A stretch of 50,150 bases of DNA from Sporosarcina sp. ACRSM (GTDB lineage Bacteria; Bacillota; Bacilli; Bacillales_A; Planococcaceae), in NCBI RefSeq assembly GCF_022346545.1, contig NZ_JAKRNU010000019.1, positions 1 through 50,150 on the forward strand, written 5' to 3'. The notes under the pieces were generated by a model. It searched no databases. It was not told the origin of the DNA and saw only the letters and a program-made list of their open reading frames with translations. Shown here piece by piece: positions 32,329-40,396 of this stretch (within the stretch, counting starts at the first letter, position 1; every line of letters begins with the position of its first letter). Both the position numbers and the translations under genes were made by a program.

Positions 32329-32799
32329 TCAATTTCTTTCTCTTGCTTTCTGTGTATCTCGGACGTTTTTCTGGACGGTGATAGCTGCAAATATACTAAG
32401 AACGAAAGCCATCGCATAAAATCCTTTTTCACTTAGAACGATACTACCTGCGTTGTACAAACCGATCCCCATCAATAAAATCGATACAAGCAGGGCAAAC
32501 CAACTAATTCCATAGTAAATATTTGTAACGGGTATGCCTTCTTCCTTGTCTCGTACTGCTTTTTGCAAAGAGACAGATGAATAGAGTCCTAATAGAAGGA
32601 TAGCAAAATAATACCCTTTTTCATTTAGCTCCATTGCAGCGTTGAATAAACCGATAATATAAGCTGATATTCCAATGACCAGTGCCGCCAAAGAGGCCCC
32701 TTTGAAAGCCGAAGTCGGCTCGCCATCTTTTCGTTCTACTTTCATTTTCAGCTCATTTTGTTTTTCCTTATCGAATAAACCTTCATGGTCAGTCGCCAT
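32329..32799 (-). CDS. YiaA/YiaB-type inner membrane protein
   Basis: The 156-residue protein has a charged N-terminal tail of about 35 residues, then two copies of a two-helix module: ISAYIIGLFNAAMELNEKGYYFAILLLGLYSSVSLQKAVRD and ILLMGIGLYNAGSIVLSEKGFYAMAFVLSIFAAITVQKNVRD. This internal duplication is the YiaAB two-helix domain, seen in E. coli YiaA/YiaB. The function of the family is unknown. It is transcribed from the strand opposite the DMT gene and shares its terminator. Confidence 0.85.
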   Translation of the reverse strand: MATDHEGLFDKEKQNELKMKVERKDGEPTSAFKGASLAALVIGISAYIIGLFNAAMELNEKGYYFAILLLGLYSSVSLQKAVRDKEEGIPVTNIYYGISWFALLVSILLMGIGLYNAGSIVLSEKGFYAMAFVLSIFAAITVQKNVRDTQKARERN

Positions 32800-32880
32800 T
32801 AAACGTCCCCTCCCTTTCGATAATCATAATTCAAATGAGCCTGAAACGGCAATATTTTTACAATATTTTACTAGATTGCT

Positions 32881-33738
32881 TTAATAGACATAAGGATATT
32901 CAGGTTGTTCAATTTCTTCTATTTCTGTTATGAGCAAGGAAGGTGTATGCAGCCCATTGAAAGTTGTTTTGGATAGGTGGCCAGTTGCTTTCACCCATTG
33001 ATCTTCTTTTAAGTTCGGATGGTCATCAGCTGACGCTAAAAGGCCAAGCACGACAGCATCCGCAATGCAGCATGTCACGCTGAATCGGGCGATGACCAGT
33101 TGATTTTGATCAAACTCTGGCTCTTTATAAACGAATCCGATGATTTCTATTTCTTTTCCACTATATAAGTCGGGTGATGCGATCAAGGCGGACATGATAT
33201 CCAAATAACGTTCATCGTCCACGATGATCTTTTCACTGTTTACTAGCTCGGCTTTCAATGCATCGCGTTCAGCTTCCCGCATTGCATCGATTTCTTCAAG
33301 GTCTTCTTCAGAGAAGGCGCTCATTGAATTACTTGTCGGCTCCGCAGGCATTGCATATAAACCTGCTCCATATTTTATGCCTCTATTGACGACAATTGAA
33401 CTATCTAAAACGGCAGGGGGAAACCATAATCCGGTTAGTACAGGCAATACAAATAACGCATAGATGAAAAATGTTTGAAAAGGTGATCTGGTCGGGTTAT
33501 GGTCAAATCCGCAATTGCAGTGCAGCTCATCAGGATTTTTAGCGCTGATTCTCCATAATTGCATGACCCCCAATGCTAACAAAATGACCAGCGCCACATA
33601 AGAAAAGGGAATCATTTTAGGCGCAATATAGTATCGAATATCTCCCGATACCAGCAGTCGGAATACGAGTAGAAAAAAACCGAGTAAAATAATACCGCGA
33701 AACATTGCATGGGAGCTATCATTTCGTTCCTCTTGCAT
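32881..33738 (-). CDS. ycgQ: TIGR03943-family membrane protein, YcgQ-like
   Basis: The product has about four N-terminal membrane segments (MFRGIILLGFFLLVFRLLVSG, PFSYVALVILLALGVMQLW, FFIYALFVLPVLTGLWF), the motif HCNCGFDHN between helices (a possible metal site), an acidic linker, and a C-terminal soluble domain with FSVTCCIADAVVLGLLA. This is the DUF1980/TIGR03943 pattern, with YcgQ of B. subtilis as the reference. It works with the adjacent permease. I prefer the ATG at 33738, with GAGGTG upstream; a GTG at 33750 overlaps the permease stop. HCNC and CC motifs hint at metal handling. Confidence 0.85.
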   Translation of the reverse strand: MQEERNDSSHAMFRGIILLGFFLLVFRLLVSGDIRYYIAPKMIPFSYVALVILLALGVMQLWRISAKNPDELHCNCGFDHNPTRSPFQTFFIYALFVLPVLTGLWFPPAVLDSSIVVNRGIKYGAGLYAMPAEPTSNSMSAFSEEDLEEIDAMREAERDALKAELVNSEKIIVDDERYLDIMSALIASPDLYSGKEIEIIGFVYKEPEFDQNQLVIARFSVTCCIADAVVLGLLASADDHPNLKEDQWVKATGHLSKTTFNGLHTPSLLITEIEEIEQPEYPYVY

Positions 33739-33746
33739 CACGCACC

Positions 33747-34739
33747 TCACAAGAACAAATATTGATAAAGCAAAATCAAAACATAAACAGAAACGGTTAT
33801 GATGGCCATGAAACCAAGGACAAATTTAGCGCGGAAATAAGCGAATAGCATAATCGTCCCTTTCAAATCCAGCATCGGTCCATACACTAAAAAGGCCAGA
33901 AGCGAGCCGGCGGAAAAAGTATGTGCAAACGAGGCGGCTACAAATGCATCCGCTTCCGAGCAAAGCGATAAAATAAACGCAAACCCCATCATCACGAGAG
34001 GTGAAAATAAATCGTCGGAAGCAAGGCCGGTGATTAGTGTTCGATCCAGAAAAGTTTGGACTAAACTTGCAATCATCGCCCCGACAATTAAAAACTTCCC
34101 CATATCGAAAAACTCGTCACTTGCGTGATAGAATACCGCTTTTATGTTTTTACGATCTGTCTGTTGAGAGGCAAGCGGTCTATTGGGTAGTTCGTCTGTT
34201 GTCCATTTTAATTGATCACGAGTTCGATAAAACATATAGACAAGTCCACCAATGATGATGGCCAGCACAAATGCCAACCCCATTCGGGTATAGGCGATGG
34301 CCGGAGTGGAATGGAAAGCAAAATAGGTGGACGCAAAGACGATGGGGTTTAAGATAGGAGCCCCAACGATAAAAATAACCCCTACATGCAAAGGCATTCC
34401 CTTTTTCAATAATCTTCTAATGACTGGAATGATTGCACATTCACAGACGGGGAAGATGGCACTGACAATTACGGCCGGAACGATCGCCATCAGCGGATTT
34501 TTTGGAATGCACCGTTGCACGGTCTCCTCGGTTACAAATGTTTGAATGAGTGCAGAGGCAAACACACCTAGAAAGATAAAAGGCAATGCCTCTAAAACAA
34601 TGCTTAAAAAAATCGTATTGACATGTAAGAAGCTTGGGGGAATGGCATCTTGGATGCGGACGAATCCGACGAATAATAGAAAGTAGAGAAGGATACCTAA
34701 AGAAAGCAGGCTTAGCAAGAAAGCACTGTATTTTCGCAT
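33747..34739 (-). CDS. ycgR: YraQ/DUF318-family permease, YcgR-like
   Basis: The 330-residue protein has eight or more membrane segments in two repeats, with VFASALIQTFVTEETVQRCIPKNPLMAIVPAVIVSAIFPVCECAIIPVIRRLLKKG. The PVCECAIIP motif and the later SLCSEADAFVAASF (two cysteine/acid motifs in membrane helices) are the signature of the DUF318 permease family. It is directly followed by the YcgQ-type partner, as in B. subtilis ycgRQ. The substrate is not known; the Cys/Glu/Asp motifs and a Zur-like box upstream suggest a divalent metal or metal complex. Confidence 0.88.
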   Translation of the reverse strand: MRKYSAFLLSLLSLGILLYFLLFVGFVRIQDAIPPSFLHVNTIFLSIVLEALPFIFLGVFASALIQTFVTEETVQRCIPKNPLMAIVPAVIVSAIFPVCECAIIPVIRRLLKKGMPLHVGVIFIVGAPILNPIVFASTYFAFHSTPAIAYTRMGLAFVLAIIIGGLVYMFYRTRDQLKWTTDELPNRPLASQQTDRKNIKAVFYHASDEFFDMGKFLIVGAMIASLVQTFLDRTLITGLASDDLFSPLVMMGFAFILSLCSEADAFVAASFAHTFSAGSLLAFLVYGPMLDLKGTIMLFAYFRAKFVLGFMAIITVSVYVLILLYQYLFL

Positions 34740-34806
34740 GGATTCAACAAATCGCTCCTTTCACCATCTAAATGCAATGGAATTCACTCTTCAAGCTATG
34801 CATTTA

Positions 34807-34827
34807 AAATCGGAATGATTCCTAATT
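34807..34827. promoter_or_regulatory. Zur-like box upstream of ycgRQ
   Basis: AAATCGGAATGATTCCTAAT plus T is a 21-base inverted repeat (8 of 10 arm positions pair) centred on G34817. It resembles the Bacillus Zur consensus TCGTAAT-N-ATTACGA at 11 of 14 positions. It lies 68 bases upstream of the permease start. Zinc control of the operon is inferred. Confidence 0.45.
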
Positions 34828-34880
34828 GGAGGAGGTATTTGATCTGTTAGTTGGAAGGGGAGTGGCGGATCTATTGAAAT

Positions 34881-34906
34881 AGACCGGGTGCGCCCACACC
34901 CGGTCC
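34881..34906 (-). terminator. Terminator of the catalase gene, GACCGGGTG type
   Basis: GACCGGGTG (34882-34890) pairs perfectly with CACCCGGTC (34897-34905). On the reverse strand it follows the catalase stop and is trailed by TATTTC. Stem sequence matches the hairpins at 13153-13181 and 18203-18231. Confidence 0.7.
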
Positions 34907-34923
34907 ATACGTCTGTTATACAA

Positions 34924-36561
34924 TTAATAAGGGTCAGCTTTGTGGCTTTTGTTCACAGCGTCTTTTGTTGCTTCGTTCGCTGCCAATGAGCCTTGGCCAT
35001 ATTTCGATTGGCCTGATTCACGGCCGGGAACTTTGTTTTCCGAGCCCATTTCTTCTAGTTCTTTCATTTTCTTTTCAATGCCTTCTTTGACACGGCGGCC
35101 GTACTCTTCATCGGCTTGTGTGAAGTGCTCGATCATGGCATCCTGAATCCGTTTATCGCAGATGGCAAGTGCATCGGATAGGTTGTTAATCAATTCATCG
35201 CGTTCCCAATCTTCAAAGCTGCGGTATGTGTGTCCTGCTTGACCGTAGTTGTTCGGACGATCAATGGGTGCGCTCATTGCGGCAGCATTGTACATAGGGT
35301 GATGCGGCGGATGATGGTTTTCTGGATTGGCTTCTTCAAAGCCGCCGAGCATCGATGGTTCATAGTTAATATGCGGATCACCAGCTTCTTCTAAATCAGG
35401 AACAGCCATCTGGCCTCGACGCTGATTGGTGCGCACGGGCACTTTGGGTGCATTCACAGGCAATTTTAAGTAGTTCGCTCCTACACGGTAACGCTGGGTA
35501 TCGGAGTAAGAAAACGTCCGGCCTTGCAGCATTTTGTCATCTGAGAAATCCATGCCGTCTACGAGGACGCCTGTACCGAAGGCGGCTTGCTCGATTTCCG
35601 CATGAAAATCCACTGGATTGCGGTCGAGGACCATACGTCCAACCGGTCGCCACGGAAACTTCTCTTCCGGCCAAAGCTTTGTATCATCAAGAGGGTCAAA
35701 GTCGAGCTCAGAGTGGTAATCATCCTCCATGATCTGTACAAAAAGCTCCCACTCAGGATAATCCCCGCGCTCAATTGCTTCATATAAATCTTGTGTCGCA
35801 TGACCGACGTTCTTGGCTTGAATGGCGTCTGCTTCTTCTTGTGTCAAATTACGAATCCCTTGCTTCGGCTCCCAATGATACTTCACCAGCACCGCTTCAC
35901 CTTTGTCATTTACCCATTTGTAGGTGTTGACGCCGGAACCTTGCATATGGCGGTACGTCGCCGGAATGCCCCATGGAGAAAATAGAAAGGTGATCATATG
36001 CGTCGCTTCAGGTGAACGGGAAACGAAGTCAAACATCCGCTGAGGATTGGAGACGTTCGAAGCCGGATCAGCCTTAAATGCGTGAATCATGTCCGGAAAC
36101 TTCATCGCATCGCGGATAAAGAAAATTTTGAGGTTGTTTCCAACTAAATCCCAGTTGCCATCTTCTGTATACATTTTTACCGCAAAGCCGCGTGGATCCC
36201 GTGCTGTTTCCGGTGAATCTTTCGCTCCGGCCACTGTAGAAAAACGAACCATCAGCGGTGTTTTCTTCCCGGCACCTGAAAATACTTTGGCACGCGTATA
36301 TTTTTCCACGGGTTCGTCTCCCACTTTTCCATACGTTTCAAAATAGCCAAAGGCACCTGCTCCTCGCGCGTGCACGACACGTTCCGGAACCTCTTCCCGA
36401 TCAAAATGGGAAATCTTTTCGATGAAATGATAATTCTCAAGCATGGCTGGACCGCGATCACCGATTGTGCGAATGTTTTGGTTATCCTTCACAGGATGAC
36501 CTTGGCGCGTTGTCAATGTCTCGCGTTGCATGTCCTGTTTCGTGTCTTTGTTCTCTGCCAA
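34924..36561 (-). CDS. katA: Monofunctional heme catalase
   Basis: The 545-residue protein has the catalytic histidine at 64 in PERVVHARGAGAFGYF, RFSTVAGAKDSPETARDPRGFAVKMYTEDGNWDLVGNN with the catalytic asparagine, and the heme-binding tyrosine segment GRTFSYSDTQRYRVGANY. It breaks down hydrogen peroxide. It is longer than the 483-residue B. subtilis KatA because of a C-terminal tail of about 60 residues rich in Lys, Glu and Ser. The TTG at 36561 is chosen: GAGGAGG lies 9 bases upstream and no in-frame ATG fits. I looked for a PerR box upstream and did not find a convincing one. The gene symbol is by function, not orthology. Confidence 0.93.
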   Translation of the reverse strand: MAENKDTKQDMQRETLTTRQGHPVKDNQNIRTIGDRGPAMLENYHFIEKISHFDREEVPERVVHARGAGAFGYFETYGKVGDEPVEKYTRAKVFSGAGKKTPLMVRFSTVAGAKDSPETARDPRGFAVKMYTEDGNWDLVGNNLKIFFIRDAMKFPDMIHAFKADPASNVSNPQRMFDFVSRSPEATHMITFLFSPWGIPATYRHMQGSGVNTYKWVNDKGEAVLVKYHWEPKQGIRNLTQEEADAIQAKNVGHATQDLYEAIERGDYPEWELFVQIMEDDYHSELDFDPLDDTKLWPEEKFPWRPVGRMVLDRNPVDFHAEIEQAAFGTGVLVDGMDFSDDKMLQGRTFSYSDTQRYRVGANYLKLPVNAPKVPVRTNQRRGQMAVPDLEEAGDPHINYEPSMLGGFEEANPENHHPPHHPMYNAAAMSAPIDRPNNYGQAGHTYRSFEDWERDELINNLSDALAICDKRIQDAMIEHFTQADEEYGRRVKEGIEKKMKELEEMGSENKVPGRESGQSKYGQGSLAANEATKDAVNKSHKADPY

Positions 36562-36744
36562 AATGGACAGCCTCCTCAAAATTAGTCATCCTTAGCTCTT
36601 CACTTTTCGTAGAAAGTTTATACAATGAGAGGGAGTTCATTTTTGAAGTAAAAGTATTCGTATCAAGAGAGACGTTATGGAATTCATCCATAGGGTGGTA
36701 TGATTTTATTGAATCATTACGGCGATAGAATAGAAGGTGATTTG

Positions 36745-38502
36745 ATGGATTTGATGAGTATTCAACCTGCAGTACAGCGGATCGCGGATGCCATAGCGGC
36801 TGTCCTGAAAATAGAAGTGGAGATTGCCAATCATCATTTCATACGAGTGGCGGGAACGGGAGAGCAAAAAGAAAGTGTGCTTCGCAAAATGGAAGGTGAC
36901 TTCGTCTATCAGTCCGCTGTTCGGACGGGACAACCCGTCGTGATTGAAAATCCTGGGCATGACCCAATTTGTGAGCGATGCAAGTTTTTTGGGAATTGCT
37001 CGGAAACTGGTGAAATTTGTGCGCCGATTACCTTTCAAGGGCAACCGATTGGTGTGATCGGGTTATTAGCTTTTAATGAGGATCAGCGGTTGCGCTTATT
37101 TGAAAATACAGAAGGCATTCTCACTTTCTTGAGTAAAATGGCAGATCTGTTGGCCAGTAAATTACACGAGCATGAGATGATTCAGCAGCTTACGCGTAGT
37201 TCAGAAAAAATGGATAAAATTATGAACCTTGTCAATCAAGGAATCATTGTCATTGATGAAGCAGGAAGCATCCAAGAAATAAATGTAAAAGCAGAACTAT
37301 TGATGGAAATAAAAGAAAAACACATATTGCCGGAAGAAGTTCAACATTTTTTACGCACAATGGGCCGAGAAGACGAGGAAATCGATCAAACGATCAACTT
37401 AACGATTAACGGTATCGAAAAAAGCTTTTTGGTGAATAAGCAAAAAATTTCTTCTGTTCGTCAGTCATCCGAGTATTTGATCACCATTCAAGATGTGAAT
37501 GAAATTCAGCATTTGGCGGAAAAAACAACGGAAAATCAAAAAAAACCGTTTGATCAAATTATCGGCATCAGTGCGCAAATACAAGAAGTGAAGGATTATG
37601 CCTATCAAGTTTCGCAATCCCATTCCACGATTTTAATCCAAGGAGAAAGTGGGACGGGAAAAGAGGAGTTTGCGAAAGCGATCCATCATGCAAGTATGCG
37701 GAAAGACAAGCCCTTTATAACAGTCAACTGTGGTGCGATTCCTGAAAACTTATTGGAAAGTGAATTGTTCGGGTATGAAAAAGGGGCGTTCACGGGTGCC
37801 AATCAGAAAGGGAAACCCGGTAAATTTGAATTGGCACATACAGGAACAATTTTTCTGGATGAAATAGGAGAAATGCCCTCCTTACTTCAAGTGAAATTAT
37901 TACGAGTTTTGCAGGAAAGGGAAATTGAGCGTCTAGGCGGAACAGCATCCATTCCGATTGACGTGCGTGTCATTGCAGCTACAAATCAAGACCTGCAGGA
38001 AATGGTGAGTAAAGGAACATTCAGAGAAGATTTGTATTTCAGGTTAAATGTGATTCCGATGGTCCTGCCGCCGCTTAGAAGTCGAAAGGAAGATATTCTC
38101 GCTTTAAGTGAGCATTTTATTGAGATCTTTAATCAGCTGTTTCAAGCAAATGTGCTCGGGTTTGGAAAAGACGTGAAAGAGTTGATGATCCATTACCCAT
38201 GGGAAGGAAATGTTCGCGAATTAAAAAACTTCATCGAGTACTTATTCAATTTTATCGATAGCGGTTGGATTACAATGGAAGCGGCAGAAGCACTGATCCT
38301 TCGTAAATTGAAGATCGAACAGGGAGAACCCGCAGTTACCTTACCTTCATTCTCCCTTCAAGAAATGGAGAAAGAAATGATTCAAAAAGCGCTGGATTAT
38401 GTGCGTCATCATGATCTGAATATTGAAGATGCCAGCGGTCTGCTCGGAATTGGAAGGGCAACATTGTTTAGGAAAATAAATAAATATCAAATTGACACCT
38501 AG
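36745..38502 (+). CDS. Sigma-54-dependent activator, YgeV-like, with four-cysteine sensor domain
   Basis: The 585-residue protein has an N-terminal GAF-like sensor (about 1-145) that begins MDLMSIQPAVQRIADAIAAV and holds C76-x2-C79-x5-C85-x6-C92 (DPICERCKFFGNC ... ICAPI). A PAS-like domain spans about 155-260. The AAA+ domain has Walker A GESGTGKE near 300, the sigma-54 contact motif GAFTGA at 347-352, and Walker B IFLDEIGEM. The Fis-type helix-turn-helix lies at the C-terminus (NIEDASGLLGIGRATLFRKINKY). The sensor resembles E. coli YgeV, encoded beside ygeWXY. It is followed by a terminator and an exact sigma-54 promoter, so it very likely activates the ridA-dpaL operon. Start at 36745 chosen for GAAGGTG 6 bases upstream. 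Confidence 0.92.
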   Translation: MDLMSIQPAVQRIADAIAAVLKIEVEIANHHFIRVAGTGEQKESVLRKMEGDFVYQSAVRTGQPVVIENPGHDPICERCKFFGNCSETGEICAPITFQGQPIGVIGLLAFNEDQRLRLFENTEGILTFLSKMADLLASKLHEHEMIQQLTRSSEKMDKIMNLVNQGIIVIDEAGSIQEINVKAELLMEIKEKHILPEEVQHFLRTMGREDEEIDQTINLTINGIEKSFLVNKQKISSVRQSSEYLITIQDVNEIQHLAEKTTENQKKPFDQIIGISAQIQEVKDYAYQVSQSHSTILIQGESGTGKEEFAKAIHHASMRKDKPFITVNCGAIPENLLESELFGYEKGAFTGANQKGKPGKFELAHTGTIFLDEIGEMPSLLQVKLLRVLQEREIERLGGTASIPIDVRVIAATNQDLQEMVSKGTFREDLYFRLNVIPMVLPPLRSRKEDILALSEHFIEIFNQLFQANVLGFGKDVKELMIHYPWEGNVRELKNFIEYLFNFIDSGWITMEAAEALILRKLKIEQGEPAVTLPSFSLQEMEKEMIQKALDYVRHHDLNIEDASGLLGIGRATLFRKINKYQIDT

Positions 38503-38560
38503 TCTCATTTTGATATTATGATTGTTTTCTTTATAGAGATTTATCCTTATACATAAACAT

Positions 38561-38608
38561 GCCGTATATTGAGTATCGCTTTGATACTCAATATACGGCT
38601 CTTTTTTA
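38561..38608 (+). terminator. Perfect 17-bp hairpin terminator, just upstream of the sigma-54 promoter
   Basis: GCCGTATATTGAGTATC (38561-38577) and its exact complement (38583-38599) surround a 5-base loop and are followed by TCTTTTTT. It ends the activator transcript. The palindrome lies only 40 bases before the -24 box, so a second role as activator site cannot be excluded. Confidence 0.85.
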
Positions 38609-38638
38609 TTACCCCTTGCTTTAGACGTTTTTATAACT

Positions 38639-38654
38639 TGGCACGACTCTTGCA
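38639..38654 (+). promoter_or_regulatory. Sigma-54 (SigL) promoter
   Basis: TGGCAC-GACTC-TTGCA matches the -24/-12 consensus (TGGCAC-N5-TTGCW) at every position. Transcription should begin near 38665, 25 bases before ridA. It lies next to a gene for a sigma-54 activator. Confidence 0.92.
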
Positions 38655-38689
38655 TTAATACATGTGTAGATAATAAGGGGGAAAAATAA

Positions 38690-39070
38690 ATGATTCAACA
38701 AATTTCAACAAATAAAGCACCGGCGGCTGTCGGACCCTATTCTCAAGCGATTACAGTAGATGGTTTTGCATTTTTATCAGGGATGTTGCCATTGGATATT
38801 GAAAGTGGGGAAATGGTCGGTGAAACGGCTGCCGAACAAACAGAGCAAATACTGAATAATATTAAGGGGCTTCTGTCGGATTTGAATCTCGGATTGGAAG
38901 ACGTTTTTAAAACAACGATTTTTCTAGATTCAATCGATTCATTCCAAAGTGTGAATGAAGTGTACGGCTCTTATTTTACCGCCCATAAACCGGCAAGAAG
39001 TTGTGTAGAAGTGTCAGCAATTCCCAAAGGGGCATTAGTGGAAATCGAAGTCATTGCGAAATTGAAATAG
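38690..39070 (+). CDS. ridA: RidA-family enamine/imine deaminase
   Basis: The 126-residue protein has the YjgF/RidA pattern: APAAVGPYSQAITVDGFAFLSGMLPLD, EQTEQILNNIKGLL, DVFKTTIFLDSIDSF, and the conserved arginine in PARSCVEVSAIPKGALVEIEVIA. RidA hydrolyses reactive 2-aminoacrylate and related enamines to keto acids and ammonia. Here it is the first gene after a sigma-54 promoter and lies in an operon with a PLP ammonia-lyase that makes 2-aminoacrylate, so a dedicated clean-up role is likely. Site: AAGGGGGAAA. Confidence 0.93.
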   Translation: MIQQISTNKAPAAVGPYSQAITVDGFAFLSGMLPLDIESGEMVGETAAEQTEQILNNIKGLLSDLNLGLEDVFKTTIFLDSIDSFQSVNEVYGSYFTAHKPARSCVEVSAIPKGALVEIEVIAKLK

Positions 39071-39083
39071 GAGGATCGGCATC

Positions 39084-40355
39084 ATGAAAACGGAAAACAA
39101 CGAAATCAAACTAAACGGTAATCAGCCATCCATAGACGCGGAACGATTAGTCCGCAGAATTCAAGAGCTGGGTCAAATTGGGCGTGATGAAGATGGCAAA
39201 TTGATTAGGTTAGCAGCTTCTGAAACAGATAAAGCAGGGCGCGATGCGGCGGTTTCTTGGATGGAGGATGCCGGACTGGAAATCGCAATCGACCGCATCG
39301 GCAATATTTTTGGTATTTGGCGTGGAACAGATACTGCAGAGCAAGCTCCTGTCCTCGTTGGGTCACATATAGACACAGTCATCAATGCGGGTATTTATGA
39401 TGGGTGCTATGGTGTACTTGCGGGCATCGAGGTCATCAAGACTCTGCGGGAGGCCGGGTTTGTTCCTTCCCGCCCGATCGCGGTTGCAGCGTTCACAAAT
39501 GAGGAAGGTGTGCGCTATGCACCCGATATGATGGGCTCCCTTGTCTATGCGGGAGGTCTTTCCGTTGATGAGGCGCTGGCAACAGTCGGCACTGATGGGA
39601 CTTTACTAGGCGAAGAGCTTGAGAAAATTGGTTATGCGGGCACGGAAGATCCGGGATTTTTACAGCCGCATGCTTATGTAGAACTACATGTAGAGCAAGG
39701 TCCAGCGCTTGAACGGATGGGAATCCCGATCGGCGCAGTGGAAAATCTTCAAGGAATCTCTTGGCAGCGCGTGACAATCGAAGGGGATGCCAATCATGCC
39801 GGTACAACTCCGATGGCCATGCGACGTGACGCGGGACATGCTGCTGCAAAAGTTATGACGTACCTGCGTGAGCGTGCGGTCAGTTCCGCTACACCGACTG
39901 TGGCGACGGTTGGTTGTGTTGAATTTGAACCAAATGCGATCAACGTGATTCCTTCACGTGCCACGTTCACGGTCGATTTACGCGATCCCGATGAACAGCG
40001 CCTGAAAGACGAAGAAGCGGCACTGGCAAATTATCTTCAAGAACTGCAGTCTGCCGAGGAAGTTACGATTACAGTAGAGCGAATGGCGCGTTTTCAACCG
40101 GTTATTTTCGACAAGCATATCGTTGAGTTGGTGGAAACTGCCGCTAATCATCGGGGACTGGAATCGAAGCGGATGACATCCGGCGCAGGGCACGATGCAC
40201 AGATGATTGCCCGCATTTGTCCGACAGCCATGATTTTCGTTCCAAGCGACGGGGGGATCAGTCATAATCCTCGCGAGCATACTTCGGAATCAGATTTGGT
40301 GGCAGGAGCGAATGTGTTACTGGACGTTGTTAGCCATCTTGCAGGCAAACAATAG
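39084..40355 (+). CDS. M20-family Zn hydrolase of the AllC/N-carbamoyl-amino acid hydrolase group
   Basis: The 423-residue protein has the family metal sites: GSHIDTVINAGIYDGCYG, TNEEGVRYAPDMMGS, LHVEQGPALERMGIPIG, HAGTTPMAMRRDAGHAA, and SGAGHDAQMIARICP followed by NPREHT. This group includes allantoate amidohydrolase, beta-ureidopropionase and L-N-carbamoylase; all remove a carbamoyl or ureido group to give CO2, ammonia and an amino acid. It is 13 bases after ridA with AGGAGG upstream. In E. coli the M20 hydrolase YgeY lies beside the same lyase (YgeX). Inferred role: to release the amino acid that DpaL then deaminates. The exact substrate is unknown. Confidence 0.9.
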   Translation: MKTENNEIKLNGNQPSIDAERLVRRIQELGQIGRDEDGKLIRLAASETDKAGRDAAVSWMEDAGLEIAIDRIGNIFGIWRGTDTAEQAPVLVGSHIDTVINAGIYDGCYGVLAGIEVIKTLREAGFVPSRPIAVAAFTNEEGVRYAPDMMGSLVYAGGLSVDEALATVGTDGTLLGEELEKIGYAGTEDPGFLQPHAYVELHVEQGPALERMGIPIGAVENLQGISWQRVTIEGDANHAGTTPMAMRRDAGHAAAKVMTYLRERAVSSATPTVATVGCVEFEPNAINVIPSRATFTVDLRDPDEQRLKDEEAALANYLQELQSAEEVTITVERMARFQPVIFDKHIVELVETAANHRGLESKRMTSGAGHDAQMIARICPTAMIFVPSDGGISHNPREHTSESDLVAGANVLLDVVSHLAGKQ

Positions 40356-40396
40356 TTTTACAATTATCAATAGTGAATTGAAATAGGAGGATTACA

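Noticed and set aside
36562..36660. PerR box or sigma-B promoter upstream of catalase
   Set aside because: No sequence close to TTATAAT-N-ATTATAA or to the sigma-B boxes was found by eye, so no regulator is claimed.
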